Shown here one piece after another: positions 1 through 9,147 of a DNA stretch of 64,000 nt (the stretch's first letter is position 1; each line of letters starts with the position of its first letter). The DNA comes from Myxococcales bacterium. Lineage in GTDB: Bacteria > Myxococcota_A > Polyangia > Polyangiales > GCA-016699535. The stretch is taken from positions 186,001-250,000 of the forward strand of contig JACKDX010000002.1 in the NCBI GenBank assembly GCA_020633325.1. Direction: 5' to 3'. A model generated the notes under the pieces. It had not been told where the DNA came from. It saw nothing but the letters and a program-made list of their open reading frames with translations, and ran no database searches. A program made the translations under genes and the position numbers.

Positions 1-510
1 GAGCATGACGTCGATGCGCGCGTGGTGTTAGTCAGCTTGGATGAGAGCCTAGTGGATCAGGTTGTTGTGCACATCACAAGGCAACTCGAAGACCTGCCTA
101 CTGCGGACGTCGCGCGAGCCTCTCTGCGACACAGCATTGCAGTGGTCGTCGATGGTGTCGAACAGGCCGTCGAGGTGTGTGATGGGTTGGCACCAGAGCA
201 TTTGCAGCTATCGGTGGAGGATCCTGAACCCTTTCGCCAAAGGCTAGCGCACTTTGGCGCCTTGTTTAGCGGAGCCGCTGGCGCCGAGGTGTTCGGAGAC
301 TACGGCGCAGGACCTAACCATGTCCTGCCTACAGGAGGCACCGCGCGCTTCACCGGTGGTCTATCGGTGCTTAACTTCTTGAGGGTCCGGACCTGGTTGC
401 ATCTCGACGACATGCATGGCGCTGCCACATTGGCACGGGACGCGGCGGAGCTTGCGAGACTCGAAGGCCTGGAGGCCCACGCGCGCGCTGCGATGTTGCG
501 CTATCACTGA
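1..510 (+). CDS. hisD: Histidinol dehydrogenase, C-terminal part (5' end outside window)
   Basis: The open frame runs from the first base of the window to a TGA at 508-510, giving 169 residues of the C-terminal part of HisD, the zinc enzyme that oxidises L-histidinol to L-histidine in the last two steps of histidine synthesis. Seen: the PEHL motif (visible residues 65-68) with the catalytic Glu-His pair, GDYGAGPNHVLPT (99-111) whose Asp is a known zinc ligand, the FTGGLSVLNFLR segment and a C-terminal EGLEAHARA with the last zinc-binding His. The family is about 430 residues, so roughly 60 percent lies upstream. The following gene is an efflux adaptor, so hisD probably ends its transcription unit here. 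Confidence 0.95.
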   Translation, partial: EHDVDARVVLVSLDESLVDQVVVHITRQLEDLPTADVARASLRHSIAVVVDGVEQAVEVCDGLAPEHLQLSVEDPEPFRQRLAHFGALFSGAAGAEVFGDYGAGPNHVLPTGGTARFTGGLSVLNFLRVRTWLHLDDMHGAATLARDAAELARLEGLEAHARAAMLRYH

Positions 511-557
511 TGCATGATGTGCGCTTCGAGGGCAATATACATAGGGAAAGATGCTGA

Positions 558-585
558 TTGATTTCTTCAATGAACACGCTATAAC
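558..585 (+). promoter_or_regulatory. Possible sigma-70 promoter for the efflux pair
   Basis: TTGATT at 558-563 and TATAAC at 580-585 are separated by 16 bp, in the only gap (511-606) between hisD and the efflux adaptor. A start near 592 would leave a leader of about 15 nt. Recognised by eye only. Confidence 0.35.
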
Positions 586-606
586 CTCGCGTTCTTCGGG
601 GGTGTC

Positions 607-1743
607 ATGGCCAGGAAAATCGCGATCACGGTGCTTGGTCTACTCGTACTCGTTGCCGTGTTGGGCGGTATCAAAGCGCTTCAAATTTCTGCCCTCATCG
701 CGCAGGGAAAGTCATTCGAACCGCCCCCAGAAGCGGTGAGCGTCGAGAAAGTTGCCAAAGAGGAGTGGGAGCCCACCCTGACCGCCATTGGATCTCTTGT
801 AGCCGCGCAAGGTGTGACCATCAGCGCAGAGACCTCGGGCGCGGTCCGAAAGATAGCGTTTGAGTCGGGAGCAGTGGTCCGGCAAGGCGCGCTGCTCGTG
901 AAGTTGGATACGGCTCAAGAGCAAGCCGAGCTAGCTTCGGCAGAAGCCTTGGCAAAACTTAAGACGCTTACACTGGAGCGCAACAAACAACTTCTGGCCT
1001 CGGGCGCGATTTCCAAAGCTGCGATGGATACCGCTAGCGCGGAGGCGCAGCAAAGCGAAGCGCAGGTCAATAATATTCGCGCCGTAATCGCGAAAAAAAC
1101 CATTCGCGCCCCCTTCTCGGGTCGTCTCGGTATTCGTCAAATCAATCTGGGGGAATTTCTTAATCCAGGCACACCTATTGTCTCGTTGCAGTCGTTCGAT
1201 CCCATTTTGATCGATTTTGCCCTGCCTCAACAATATGTGGGCACCGTTAAATCGGGACAAACTGTGCGGGTGACCAGTGATGCATTTCCTGGTGAGGAGT
1301 TCACGGCGACCTTAACCGCCATCAACCCTTTTGTGGATGCCGCCACACGCAATGTGCGCTTGCAGGCCACGTTGAGCAATCCAGAAGGGCGTTTGAGTCC
1401 TGGCATGTTCGTGGATGTGGCGATTGTGTTTGAAAGTAACCATGAAGCACTGACGATACCCGTCACCGCCGTCCTCTTTGCGCCCTATGGTGACTCCGTA
1501 TTTCTCGTCGAACGTCCGCAAGAATCTGAGAAGAAGCATAAGAAGAAAGCACACATCATTGTTCATCAGCAGTTTGTCCGACTGGGTGAGACGCGAGGCG
1601 ACCGGGTGGTTGTGCTGTCCGGCTTGAAGGAAGGCCAAGAGATCGTGTCTAGAGGCGCGTTTAAACTTCGTCCAAATGCGACAATTACGATTGGCAAGCC
1701 GCCCAAGGACGCATCGGAGCCCACTATTTCCGCGGATTCATAA
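607..1743 (+). CDS. RND efflux periplasmic adaptor (HlyD/AcrA-type membrane fusion protein)
   Basis: A 378-residue membrane fusion protein linking an inner-membrane RND pump to an outer-membrane channel. The N-terminus has one hydrophobic anchor (about residues 5-24) and no lipobox Cys, so it is held by a membrane segment and not by a lipid. Then come the first half-lipoyl region (SGAVRKIAFESGAVVRQG), an Ala/Glu-rich helical hairpin (about 100-155), the second lipoyl half (IRAPFSGRLGIRQINLGEF) and beta-barrel and membrane-proximal domains. A short Lys-rich stretch (KKHKKKAH) interrupts the C-terminal domain. It starts with ATG preceded by GGGGGT and lies 14 bp before the pump gene, so the two are cotranscribed. 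The substrate cannot be read from sequence. Confidence 0.92.
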   Translation: MARKIAITVLGLLVLVAVLGGIKALQISALIAQGKSFEPPPEAVSVEKVAKEEWEPTLTAIGSLVAAQGVTISAETSGAVRKIAFESGAVVRQGALLVKLDTAQEQAELASAEALAKLKTLTLERNKQLLASGAISKAAMDTASAEAQQSEAQVNNIRAVIAKKTIRAPFSGRLGIRQINLGEFLNPGTPIVSLQSFDPILIDFALPQQYVGTVKSGQTVRVTSDAFPGEEFTATLTAINPFVDAATRNVRLQATLSNPEGRLSPGMFVDVAIVFESNHEALTIPVTAVLFAPYGDSVFLVERPQESEKKHKKKAHIIVHQQFVRLGETRGDRVVVLSGLKEGQEIVSRGAFKLRPNATITIGKPPKDASEPTISADS

Positions 1744-1757
1744 TCGGACCTCTGACC

Positions 1758-4700
1758 ATGAACCTGACCGAGCCTTTCATTCGCCGACCGGTACTCTCAG
1801 CTGTAGTAAGCCTGGTCATTGTGGTTGCGGGTTTGCAAGCTGTGCGATCGCTAACCGTTCGGCAATATCCAAGGAGCGACAATGCGGCCGTTACCGTAAC
1901 CACGATTTATGTGGGTGCAAGTGCGGCCCTGGTGCGCGGATTCATTACGACTCCCCTTGAGCGTGCGATTGCCGCCGCAGACGGCATTGATTATGTCGAA
2001 TCGCAAAGCACACAGGGCATTTCCACCATCAAGGCCCAACTCAAGCTCAACTACGATCCCACCAAAGCCCTATCGGAAATCAGTTCCAAGGTGGATCAGG
2101 TGCGTGGGGATCTTCCGCCGGAAGCCGAAGTTCCCACGATCAACATTGAGTCTTCCGATAACCAGTTTGCTTCAGCTTACCTTAGCTTTTCTTCGAAGGT
2201 GCTTGAGCAGAACGAAATCACTGACTATCTCACTCGACTGATACAGCCGCGTCTGACAGCTGTGGATGGTGTTCAGAACGCGGAGCTCTTAGGCGCGCGG
2301 AAGTTTGCCATGCGCATCTGGCTAAAACCCGCACGCATGGCGGCGCTTAGCATCACGCCTGAACAAGTGCGGAACGCCCTTGCTGCGAACAACTATCTTG
2401 CGGCAGTGGGACAGACTAAGGGCGCTCTCATCCAGATCAATCTGACGGCAAATACGGATCTCCAGTCGACCCGGGAATTCGAGCAGCTTATCGTGCGAGA
2501 GAAGGACGGCGTAGTGGTGCGGCTAAAGGACATCGCCGATGTCGCCCTCGGGGCGGAGGATTACGACACAGAGGTGCGGTTCACCGGTGAAACCGCAGTT
2601 TTTTTAGGCATTTGGACACTTCCGACGGCGAACTCGCTCGATGTCATGAAGCGCATTCGCCGAGAGATGGATGACATAAAAACGCAGTTACCCACGCAAA
2701 TCGAAGCCCGCATTGCATATGATGCAACCAAGTATATAGAGAGCGCAATCGACGATGTCGTGCGAACGCTCGTAGAGACGTTGGCCATAGTGGTAATCGT
2801 CATCTTTTTGTTTTTGGGATCAGTGCGCTCCGTGTTGATTCCAGTGGTGGCGATTCCCGTTTCGCTTATTGGCGCGATCTTCTTGATGGATGTTTTTGGT
2901 TTTACCATCAATCTGCTTACACTGCTCGCGATTGTGCTTTCTGTCGGGCTGGTGGTGGACGACGCCATTGTGGTTGTCGAAAATGTTGAGCGCCACCTTG
3001 GGGAGGGAAAGTCGCCCCGCGACGCCGCTCTATTGGGGGCGAAGGAGCTGGTGGGGCCCATTATCGCGATGACCCTGACGCTGGCGGCGGTTTATGCCCC
3101 GATTGGGTTACAGGGAGGACTCACCGGGTCGCTATTTCGAGAGTTTGCCTTCACGTTGGCCGGCGCTGTCACCATTTCGGGTGTGGTTGCCCTGACTTTG
3201 TCGCCGGTGATGTCGGCGAAACTTCTGCGTCCCGAGCACAGCCAGCGCAGTTTGGCGGTGCGCATCAACCGGGGATTTGAGAGGCTCTCTCGGATTTATG
3301 CGCGTTTGCTAAGCTTTACTCTGGGCGTCCGACCGTTGGTGTACGCTGTTTGGATTGTACTTGCGATACTCGCCGTGGTGTTCTTCATTCAGTCACCAAA
3401 GGAGTTGGCTCCCACAGAAGATCAAGGTGTGCTTTTTGGGATTGTGGAGACGCCAGCCAGCGCCACACTGGATCAGGTGGTGCCGTATACCGAGGCGGTC
3501 AATGACGCATTTATGAGCCTCAAAGAGGCGCAGTTCACATTTCAGGTCACACTGCCGACGGGCGGGTTCGGAGGGGTGGCCCTCAAGCCCTGGGACGAAC
3601 GTGAGCGAAGCGTGTTTCAGATCCAGCCCGAGCTTGCCCAAAAGTTGCAGGCCATTCCAGGGATTCGCATATTTCCAGTGACGCCACCGGCCCTTCCCGG
3701 TGGAGGACAGTTTCCCGTAGAGTTTGTGATCTCTTCAACCGCAGAAACCGCGGAGATCCTAAAGTTTGCTGAGAAGCTTCAGGAGAAAGCCACGACAAGT
3801 GGCATATTTGCGTTTCCGCCGCTGATCGACGTCAAAATGGATCAGCCGCAGAGCGAATTGGTTTTTGATCGAGATAAGGTGGCAGCGCTTGGCTTGGATC
3901 TCAGAACGGTGGGAGGCGATGTCGCGGCTGCCATCGGTGGAAATTATATCAACCGCTTCAGCATTGCGGGCCGGAGCTACAAGGTTATCCCACAGGTAAG
4001 ACGTTCCGAGAGGCTCACCCCGGAGCAAATCAAAGACTTATATGTCACTGGGCCAAATGGGCAGCTCATCTCGTTGGGTACCATCGCATCGCTTAAGCGT
4101 ACGGTGGAGCCCCGATCGCTAAACCGCTTCCAGCAGCTTAACGCGGTCAAGCTGAGCGGCGTGGCGATTCGCCCCCTTGATGATGCGCTTAGCTATCTCG
4201 AGACTCAAGCGTCTCGCATACTTCCCAAGGGCTATGTCGTCGATTACACAGGAGAGTCTCGGCAGCTTCGGACAGAAGGCGATGCCTTCATACCGGCGTT
4301 TACGTTGGCGGTGATATTTATTTTTCTCGTTCTTGCCGCACAATTCAATAGCTTTCGCGATCCGTTTATTATCTTGGCTGGTTCGGTCCCATTGGCGATG
4401 TTTGGCGCGCTTATGGTGACATTCCTAAAAATGCCAAATCCCAATCTTCCATTTTGGACAGATGGTTGGACAACGACACTCAACGTTTACTCGCAAGTAG
4501 GCCTAGTGACCCTGGTAGGGCTCGTCGCGAAAAACGGCATCCTGATCGTAGAGTTCGCGAACAAGCTACAGGAGGCGGGCCGTACGAAACTCGAGGCAGT
4601 CAAGGACGCCGCCTTGACGCGACTCAGGCCGATTCTGATGACTACCGCGGCGACGATCTGCGGGCATTTCCCTTTGACTCTAGTGTCCGGACCCGGGGCC

Positions 4701-4832
4701 ATGGCACGTAACAGCATTGGCTTGGTCCTGGTGACAGGGATGGCAGTCGGGACATTGTTTACGCTTTTTATCGTTCCGTCTCTGTATATGCTAATTGCTC
4801 GCAATCATACGCAGGATGGCGCGAAGCTATAG
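1758..4832 (+). CDS. RND (HAE1-type) efflux pump, inner-membrane permease
   Basis: A 1024-residue proton-driven RND exporter of the AcrB/MexF type. The length and two-fold repeat (one transmembrane helix, a large periplasmic loop, then a helix bundle, twice) fit the family. The proton relay is intact: the Asp-Asp pair of GLVVDDAIVVVEN is at residues 401-402 and the Lys of GLVAKNGILIVEF at about 925. Together with the adaptor upstream it should form a pump, but no TolC gene follows, so it must borrow a channel, possibly the one encoded at 37705-39102. Its TAG stop directly abuts the stop codon of the convergent ATPase gene. The substrate is unknown; multidrug export is the family default. Confidence 0.95.
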   Translation: MNLTEPFIRRPVLSAVVSLVIVVAGLQAVRSLTVRQYPRSDNAAVTVTTIYVGASAALVRGFITTPLERAIAAADGIDYVESQSTQGISTIKAQLKLNYDPTKALSEISSKVDQVRGDLPPEAEVPTINIESSDNQFASAYLSFSSKVLEQNEITDYLTRLIQPRLTAVDGVQNAELLGARKFAMRIWLKPARMAALSITPEQVRNALAANNYLAAVGQTKGALIQINLTANTDLQSTREFEQLIVREKDGVVVRLKDIADVALGAEDYDTEVRFTGETAVFLGIWTLPTANSLDVMKRIRREMDDIKTQLPTQIEARIAYDATKYIESAIDDVVRTLVETLAIVVIVIFLFLGSVRSVLIPVVAIPVSLIGAIFLMDVFGFTINLLTLLAIVLSVGLVVDDAIVVVENVERHLGEGKSPRDAALLGAKELVGPIIAMTLTLAAVYAPIGLQGGLTGSLFREFAFTLAGAVTISGVVALTLSPVMSAKLLRPEHSQRSLAVRINRGFERLSRIYARLLSFTLGVRPLVYAVWIVLAILAVVFFIQSPKELAPTEDQGVLFGIVETPASATLDQVVPYTEAVNDAFMSLKEAQFTFQVTLPTGGFGGVALKPWDERERSVFQIQPELAQKLQAIPGIRIFPVTPPALPGGGQFPVEFVISSTAETAEILKFAEKLQEKATTSGIFAFPPLIDVKMDQPQSELVFDRDKVAALGLDLRTVGGDVAAAIGGNYINRFSIAGRSYKVIPQVRRSERLTPEQIKDLYVTGPNGQLISLGTIASLKRTVEPRSLNRFQQLNAVKLSGVAIRPLDDALSYLETQASRILPKGYVVDYTGESRQLRTEGDAFIPAFTLAVIFIFLVLAAQFNSFRDPFIILAGSVPLAMFGALMVTFLKMPNPNLPFWTDGWTTTLNVYSQVGLVTLVGLVAKNGILIVEFANKLQEAGRTKLEAVKDAALTRLRPILMTTAATICGHFPLTLVSGPGAMARNSIGLVLVTGMAVGTLFTLFIVPSLYMLIARNHTQDGAKL

Positions 4833-6869
4833 CTATCGCTCGCGAGTCATGCGTTCGAGATCGATAATGTGAGCCGCCGGAAGGTCTAAGTTCTGATAGC
4901 GGCTCCAATGGCATGTAAGAAGCAATACCTGGAGCCTGCCGCATACCCTCCCGAGCACGTCTGCCATCGACGCCAAGCGGGTCTCGTCCGTGGCGATGAG
5001 GGCGTCATCCAAGATCACTGGGATGCTTTCCTCACGGGCAAGCGCCAAAGCAGTGCCAAGTCGCGCGGCAATCCCGATTTGCTCTCGTGTGCCCATGCTC
5101 AGGGCCCCAAACGAATCACGACCCTGTTCGATGCGATGCAGTGCGCCGATGCTTAAATCGCGCTCGAGCGAGAGCGTGCTTTTGGGAAATAGCAAATGAA
5201 GAAGTTCAGTAATTTCTCTCTCAACAGGCTCGATGAGTTGGTGCTCCGCTTCTTTTCGGCATGCCTCAATCGTTTCGTATAAAAGGCGTATCGCGTTGGC
5301 GTGGCCTGATAGCCTTTGAGCACGCGAAGTCCAACTGGCTAGGGTTGACTCTGCCTCGGCAATTCGTTCGTTGAACCCGAGCATGTCCATGCCCGCCAAG
5401 CGTCCCCGCGTTTCGTGCACTTGCTCGCTGATGCGGGCGCGTCTCAAGCGAATGCCTTCTAGTTTTTGGGTGGCGTCGTGTTGTTTTGAACGAAGTTGAG
5501 CGATGCGCAGCTTGAGAGGCTTGGCTTGTTCTTCCGCTGCCTTCGCCGCTTTCAGCTGCAGCATCGCCTGCGCATGAGCTTCGATCAGCGAGTCATCCTC
5601 CCCGTGGGCGGATACATGCGCTGTAAGCTGATGTTTCGACTGCTGAACCTCGTTGCGGGCGCGCTCTATAGCGCTGGCTCGTTGTTTTCGATCTTCGAGC
5701 AAACGCTGCGGAGGATCGATCCTCAGCTCTACGAGGTCCCCTATTCTTATGTTGGCGGTCTGCGTAAAAGGTGCCGATATCGTGTCGCGTGCGTTCAGGC
5801 GATGTTTCTCGCCATTGATTTTGAGCACGACGTCGTCGATGGCCTGGAGTGTCACAGACGCAAAAGATGGCGTGAGTGTGGCTTCAGTCCGCCATGCGCG
5901 CTCGCGCGTGGCGAGGTCAGCTTCAAGGCGAGCAAGATGCGTCCGAAGGTAATGACGGGTTTCCCGCAGCTCCTGCGTACGTTTCATGCGCAGCTGCTCC
6001 GCATCCAAGCGCGCCTTGACACCATGAAGCTGCTCTTGCATGGGTTGTAACGTCAGTAGCTCGGCATCCACATCTTTCTGCCGCTGCTCCCATACGGGCA
6101 GTTCCTTGTCCACTTCGCGTAGCTCTTGCTGTAACATGTCCATGCGCTCCCGCGCTGCCTCATAAACTTCTCTTTGATTCGCTAAATTGGCATATTGGCT
6201 CTTGCTGATGTCGACGTTTCGCAGAGCTTCATAAAGCGGTGCATCAGTCTTTTTCTTCGTTTGACCAGTGGGTGTGAAGAAGATTTGGTACTCGTTTTCT
6301 ACAGCCTTGCGAACTCGTCCTGTTTGATCGCCAGCGAGCAGATCACGATGAGCAGCGCGGATTCGCGTCATGAGGGATTGCGCACCCTCCTTGTTGAGGT
6401 CTTCGTTGGGCGACATGTTGCTGTGGCCTTGGCGCACCCAAAACAGTGGCCAAATGCCTAGCGTCGTTTGGGTACCGCTGCCTGCACGCCGAGTGAGGCC
6501 CAAGACCTGTCGCACCCGAACCTCGGCATCTTCGCCATTGAGATCCTCAATATGCCCATCGGGCATATGAGCCGTCAGACGACTCAGCCCTCGTGGACCC
6601 GAAAAGCGCTTGTGTATCCGATAGTGTACCCCTTGGTGCAAGAAGGTCACGGCGACTTCGGGGATTGCGCCGTTCTTCGGTTGGATGGCCAAGAGCGCTT
6701 GACCGGTGAGGCGAGCGTACGATGTGAGACCCATCCAAAGTGCGCGCATGAGCGTAGACTTACCCGATTCGTTTGGTCCAAATACCACATTGAGACCCGG
6801 AGAAAGATCGAGTTTGAGGGGGCCGCTTAGTACACCAAAGTTATTAACCTCTAAGGATTCGATCAGCAT
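4833..6869 (-). CDS. Compact SbcC/YhaN-like AAA ATPase (Rad50-type)
   Basis: A 678-residue ATPase of the SMC/Rad50 type, probably the partner of the phosphoesterase encoded just upstream. Seen: Walker A GPNESGKST (residues 31-39), Q-loop region near GIWPLFWVRQG, a central Gln/Arg/Glu-rich coiled-coil stretch (about 190-550), an ABC signature-like LSMGT (590-594), Walker B VILDD (about 618-622) and an H-loop His in LLTCHWSR (654). SbcC/Rad50 proteins are usually over 1000 residues; this one has a much shorter coiled coil and no CxxC zinc hook in its middle, as in YhaN-type proteins. Its ATG overlaps the 3' end of the phosphoesterase gene by 7 bp. The job is probably DNA-end processing or repair; the direct substrate is not known. 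Confidence 0.85.
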   Translation of the reverse strand: MLIESLEVNNFGVLSGPLKLDLSPGLNVVFGPNESGKSTLMRALWMGLTSYARLTGQALLAIQPKNGAIPEVAVTFLHQGVHYRIHKRFSGPRGLSRLTAHMPDGHIEDLNGEDAEVRVRQVLGLTRRAGSGTQTTLGIWPLFWVRQGHSNMSPNEDLNKEGAQSLMTRIRAAHRDLLAGDQTGRVRKAVENEYQIFFTPTGQTKKKTDAPLYEALRNVDISKSQYANLANQREVYEAARERMDMLQQELREVDKELPVWEQRQKDVDAELLTLQPMQEQLHGVKARLDAEQLRMKRTQELRETRHYLRTHLARLEADLATRERAWRTEATLTPSFASVTLQAIDDVVLKINGEKHRLNARDTISAPFTQTANIRIGDLVELRIDPPQRLLEDRKQRASAIERARNEVQQSKHQLTAHVSAHGEDDSLIEAHAQAMLQLKAAKAAEEQAKPLKLRIAQLRSKQHDATQKLEGIRLRRARISEQVHETRGRLAGMDMLGFNERIAEAESTLASWTSRAQRLSGHANAIRLLYETIEACRKEAEHQLIEPVEREITELLHLLFPKSTLSLERDLSIGALHRIEQGRDSFGALSMGTREQIGIAARLGTALALAREESIPVILDDALIATDETRLASMADVLGRVCGRLQVLLLTCHWSRYQNLDLPAAHIIDLERMTRER

Positions 6870-7981
6870 GAAGTATGATGCAATTGGTACAGTATCTGAA
6901 GTGCGTAGGCTGCGGTTTGATCCCCTGATTTCTCCCGGTGGATAAGTCGTTCGATGGCGGCGCGTAAATATCCATCCGAGGCAATGCTGTCGAGGTCGCT
7001 CGCGGATGCACGCGATAAGAGATGTTCGGAATCGTCCTGATAGTGCAGCAGTCGTGAGGGCGCCGCTTCTGTGAAGGCCCGCACCTTCGACAGGCCGGAC
7101 ATGGAAAGACTACCTTTGATCGTAACACTAGCCAGGGTAAGCCGCGGTTGCTCTAACGCGTCTAACCACTGATAAAGCGCATTGATGTCTTCGTCTTGAT
7201 ATATATCGAATGACTTCTTAATCCAACGGGCTTGCCCGACTTTCAGTGGCTCCACGTGGGGAACAGTGCCTCGGCCGTCCATTGTAACTAACAGAACATG
7301 GCCAGGTTGGTTATCCTTAAAAGATGTGGCTTCGGGCGTGCCGCTATACCATGTGTTGGGATTCACTTGGACAAGGCCGTGCCAATCGCCCAATGCGAGA
7401 TAATCGAGTTTGCCAAGCTCCGCTCGTCGCGGGTCGATCAGATTGGGCACGGTGCCCTCGCCGCTTTTGTCAAAGCGCCTTATCGTTCCATGCGCAATGC
7501 CGATCCGTGGGGCATCATGACCGCCGAACGACTCAGTGATGTGCGCCGTAGGATCGGCTGCTTCATGCCGGTGCAGCAGCGGGGCCGGCAAGAGCCAAGC
7601 GGCATCATCCACGGTGCGCGTGGCCTTTCGTTCACCAAGCACGATAAGGTTGGCCGGTTTACTTTCCAGGAAAAGGGATTGTGAATAAATCGAAGCGGGG
7701 CCTCCGTAATCGTGATTGCCCGGAATGACATACACCGGGCAGCCAATGCGCCCAATGCATTCGTTGGCTTCGAGGATGATGCTCTTGCTGACGGTATTGT
7801 CATCGAACAAGTCCCCGGCCACAAGCACAAAACTCGCGCCACGTTTCTTACTCATCGCGGCCAACTGGTCTATAGCAAGCATCCGCAGTTCACGTAGCTT
7901 GGCGCCGCCGTCACCCTGTAACCAGCGGAACGGCATTCCGAGCTGCCAATCTGAGCTGTGAATGAAACGTAACGTAGTCAT
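6863..7981 (-). CDS. SbcD/YhaO-like metallophosphoesterase (Mre11-type DNA exonuclease)
   Basis: A 372-residue calcineurin-like phosphoesterase of the SbcD/Mre11 type. Metal-binding motifs seen: SDWQLG (residues 10-15), GDLFDDN (56-62), PGNHDYGG (87-94), a later AHGTI and GDWHG. Motif I has Gln where SbcD and Mre11 carry His (DxH); I recall a DNA-exonuclease subgroup with a DWQ form, so this may be a family variant and not a defect. The gene precedes and overlaps the ATPase gene by 7 bp, as expected for an SbcCD-like pair acting as an ATP-dependent nuclease. It lies 61 bp after the DUF4340 gene on the same strand, so it could be read from the ABC operon. Confidence 0.88.
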   Translation of the reverse strand: MTTLRFIHSSDWQLGMPFRWLQGDGGAKLRELRMLAIDQLAAMSKKRGASFVLVAGDLFDDNTVSKSIILEANECIGRIGCPVYVIPGNHDYGGPASIYSQSLFLESKPANLIVLGERKATRTVDDAAWLLPAPLLHRHEAADPTAHITESFGGHDAPRIGIAHGTIRRFDKSGEGTVPNLIDPRRAELGKLDYLALGDWHGLVQVNPNTWYSGTPEATSFKDNQPGHVLLVTMDGRGTVPHVEPLKVGQARWIKKSFDIYQDEDINALYQWLDALEQPRLTLASVTIKGSLSMSGLSKVRAFTEAAPSRLLHYQDDSEHLLSRASASDLDSIASDGYLRAAIERLIHREKSGDQTAAYALQILYQLHHTSC

Positions 7982-8042
7982 GACTATGGATTCATAGCCT
8001 AATGCGGGCGCACATTAAAGTCCGAACCCAGATGGGAGCTGA

Positions 8043-9122
8043 TCAGTGGGGCTGACCCATCTGCTGTTGCAGCTGCTGCATGACTTCCGGCGGCAGCTGA
8101 TTCATGTCCGGTGCGCCACCCGGAGACGGAGAGGCACTGGGAGCCTCCTCAGCAGGCTTCTTTTCGGGCTCCTGAAAGTCAACGACCTTTGGAGTGAGCC
8201 GTTCTTTCACATACTTCCCTACCAGATAGATAATATCGCCATCGGCCTTGAGATAAAATTGGTTCTCATCTTTGGGATTGGCGTGACCGATTCGGATCGT
8301 TATCTTCTCGGGACCTTTGCCGGACCGATTGATGGAAAGCGAGACGGTCGCCACGGGCTTCTTGGCTAAACCCGCCTGTTCCTCGGTGATAGAGGGATCG
8401 GCGAAATCGGAGGCGTTCAAGCTGGCCACGCTTGAAATCATCGAACTCGCTTGACTGCTGCTAAAGCGCTTGACGGCCTTCGACGGCGGCTCGAGCGTCC
8501 AAGAACCACTTTTTTGTGCCAAATGGAAGGTTCCGTTCGCGCTCTGGTACGTGACTCCTGAAATTTCTTCTGGCTTGATTTCCAGGATCTTACGGTTGCG
8601 CCAGTCCTTGAGGTCTTTATTGAAGCTCCATTTCATGCTGCCCGAGACTGCCATCACCACAGCCTTACCGCTCTCACGCACCATGGTGTTCCCACCTCGT
8701 GAGGCCCCGATCAGCAGGTTGGCGAGGACTTTCCCCTTGTTCTTAGCCACCACTCGAATGGCCTGCTTGTCATCAACTTCCAGGATCTGATGGCTGCTGC
8801 TCTTGGTGGCCGCGATAGCCGTCACCGAAAGGTCCGTCAGTTTCTCTACAGCCATTTCCACGGCTTTGGTGTCAGCCTCGGCAGCGATGGGTGCGGTGAT
8901 CAACCAGTTACCATTTATTTTCTTCAGATGTATGACGGAGGATGCGCCGGGACGCTCTATCTCAAGCTCATCCAAGTTATCAGCAGAGATATGTGGCAAT
9001 GAGCCTTCTGGCTTGGCGTCCTGATCGAGCTCGCCCTTGCGCATGGTGAGGGCCCATACCGTTAGGCCGACAAGCACAGCGAGCACCACAGCAGCAATAG
9101 TGAGGCGGCTATCTTTCCGCAT
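8043..9122 (-). CDS. DUF4340 domain protein, membrane anchored
   Basis: A 359-residue protein with one N-terminal membrane segment (about residues 8-26, LTIAAVVLAVLVGLTVWAL) and the rest predicted outside the cytoplasm. The repeated pattern 'I…LEIERPGASSVIHLKKINGNWLI' followed by a similar second copy (VTYQSANGTFHLAQKSGSWTL) is the duplicated fold of DUF4340, a family that commonly sits beside GldG-like ABC transport genes. The C-terminus is Pro/Gly/Gln-rich (about 320-359). It is 25 bp downstream of the GldG-like gene and should be part of the same complex. Its biochemical role is unknown; a periplasmic accessory to the transporter is an inference from context. Confidence 0.85.
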   Translation of the reverse strand: MRKDSRLTIAAVVLAVLVGLTVWALTMRKGELDQDAKPEGSLPHISADNLDELEIERPGASSVIHLKKINGNWLITAPIAAEADTKAVEMAVEKLTDLSVTAIAATKSSSHQILEVDDKQAIRVVAKNKGKVLANLLIGASRGGNTMVRESGKAVVMAVSGSMKWSFNKDLKDWRNRKILEIKPEEISGVTYQSANGTFHLAQKSGSWTLEPPSKAVKRFSSSQASSMISSVASLNASDFADPSITEEQAGLAKKPVATVSLSINRSGKGPEKITIRIGHANPKDENQFYLKADGDIIYLVGKYVKERLTPKVVDFQEPEKKPAEEAPSASPSPGGAPDMNQLPPEVMQQLQQQMGQPH

Positions 9123-9147
9123 AGTATGAATCCTCGTTTGGCGTTGG

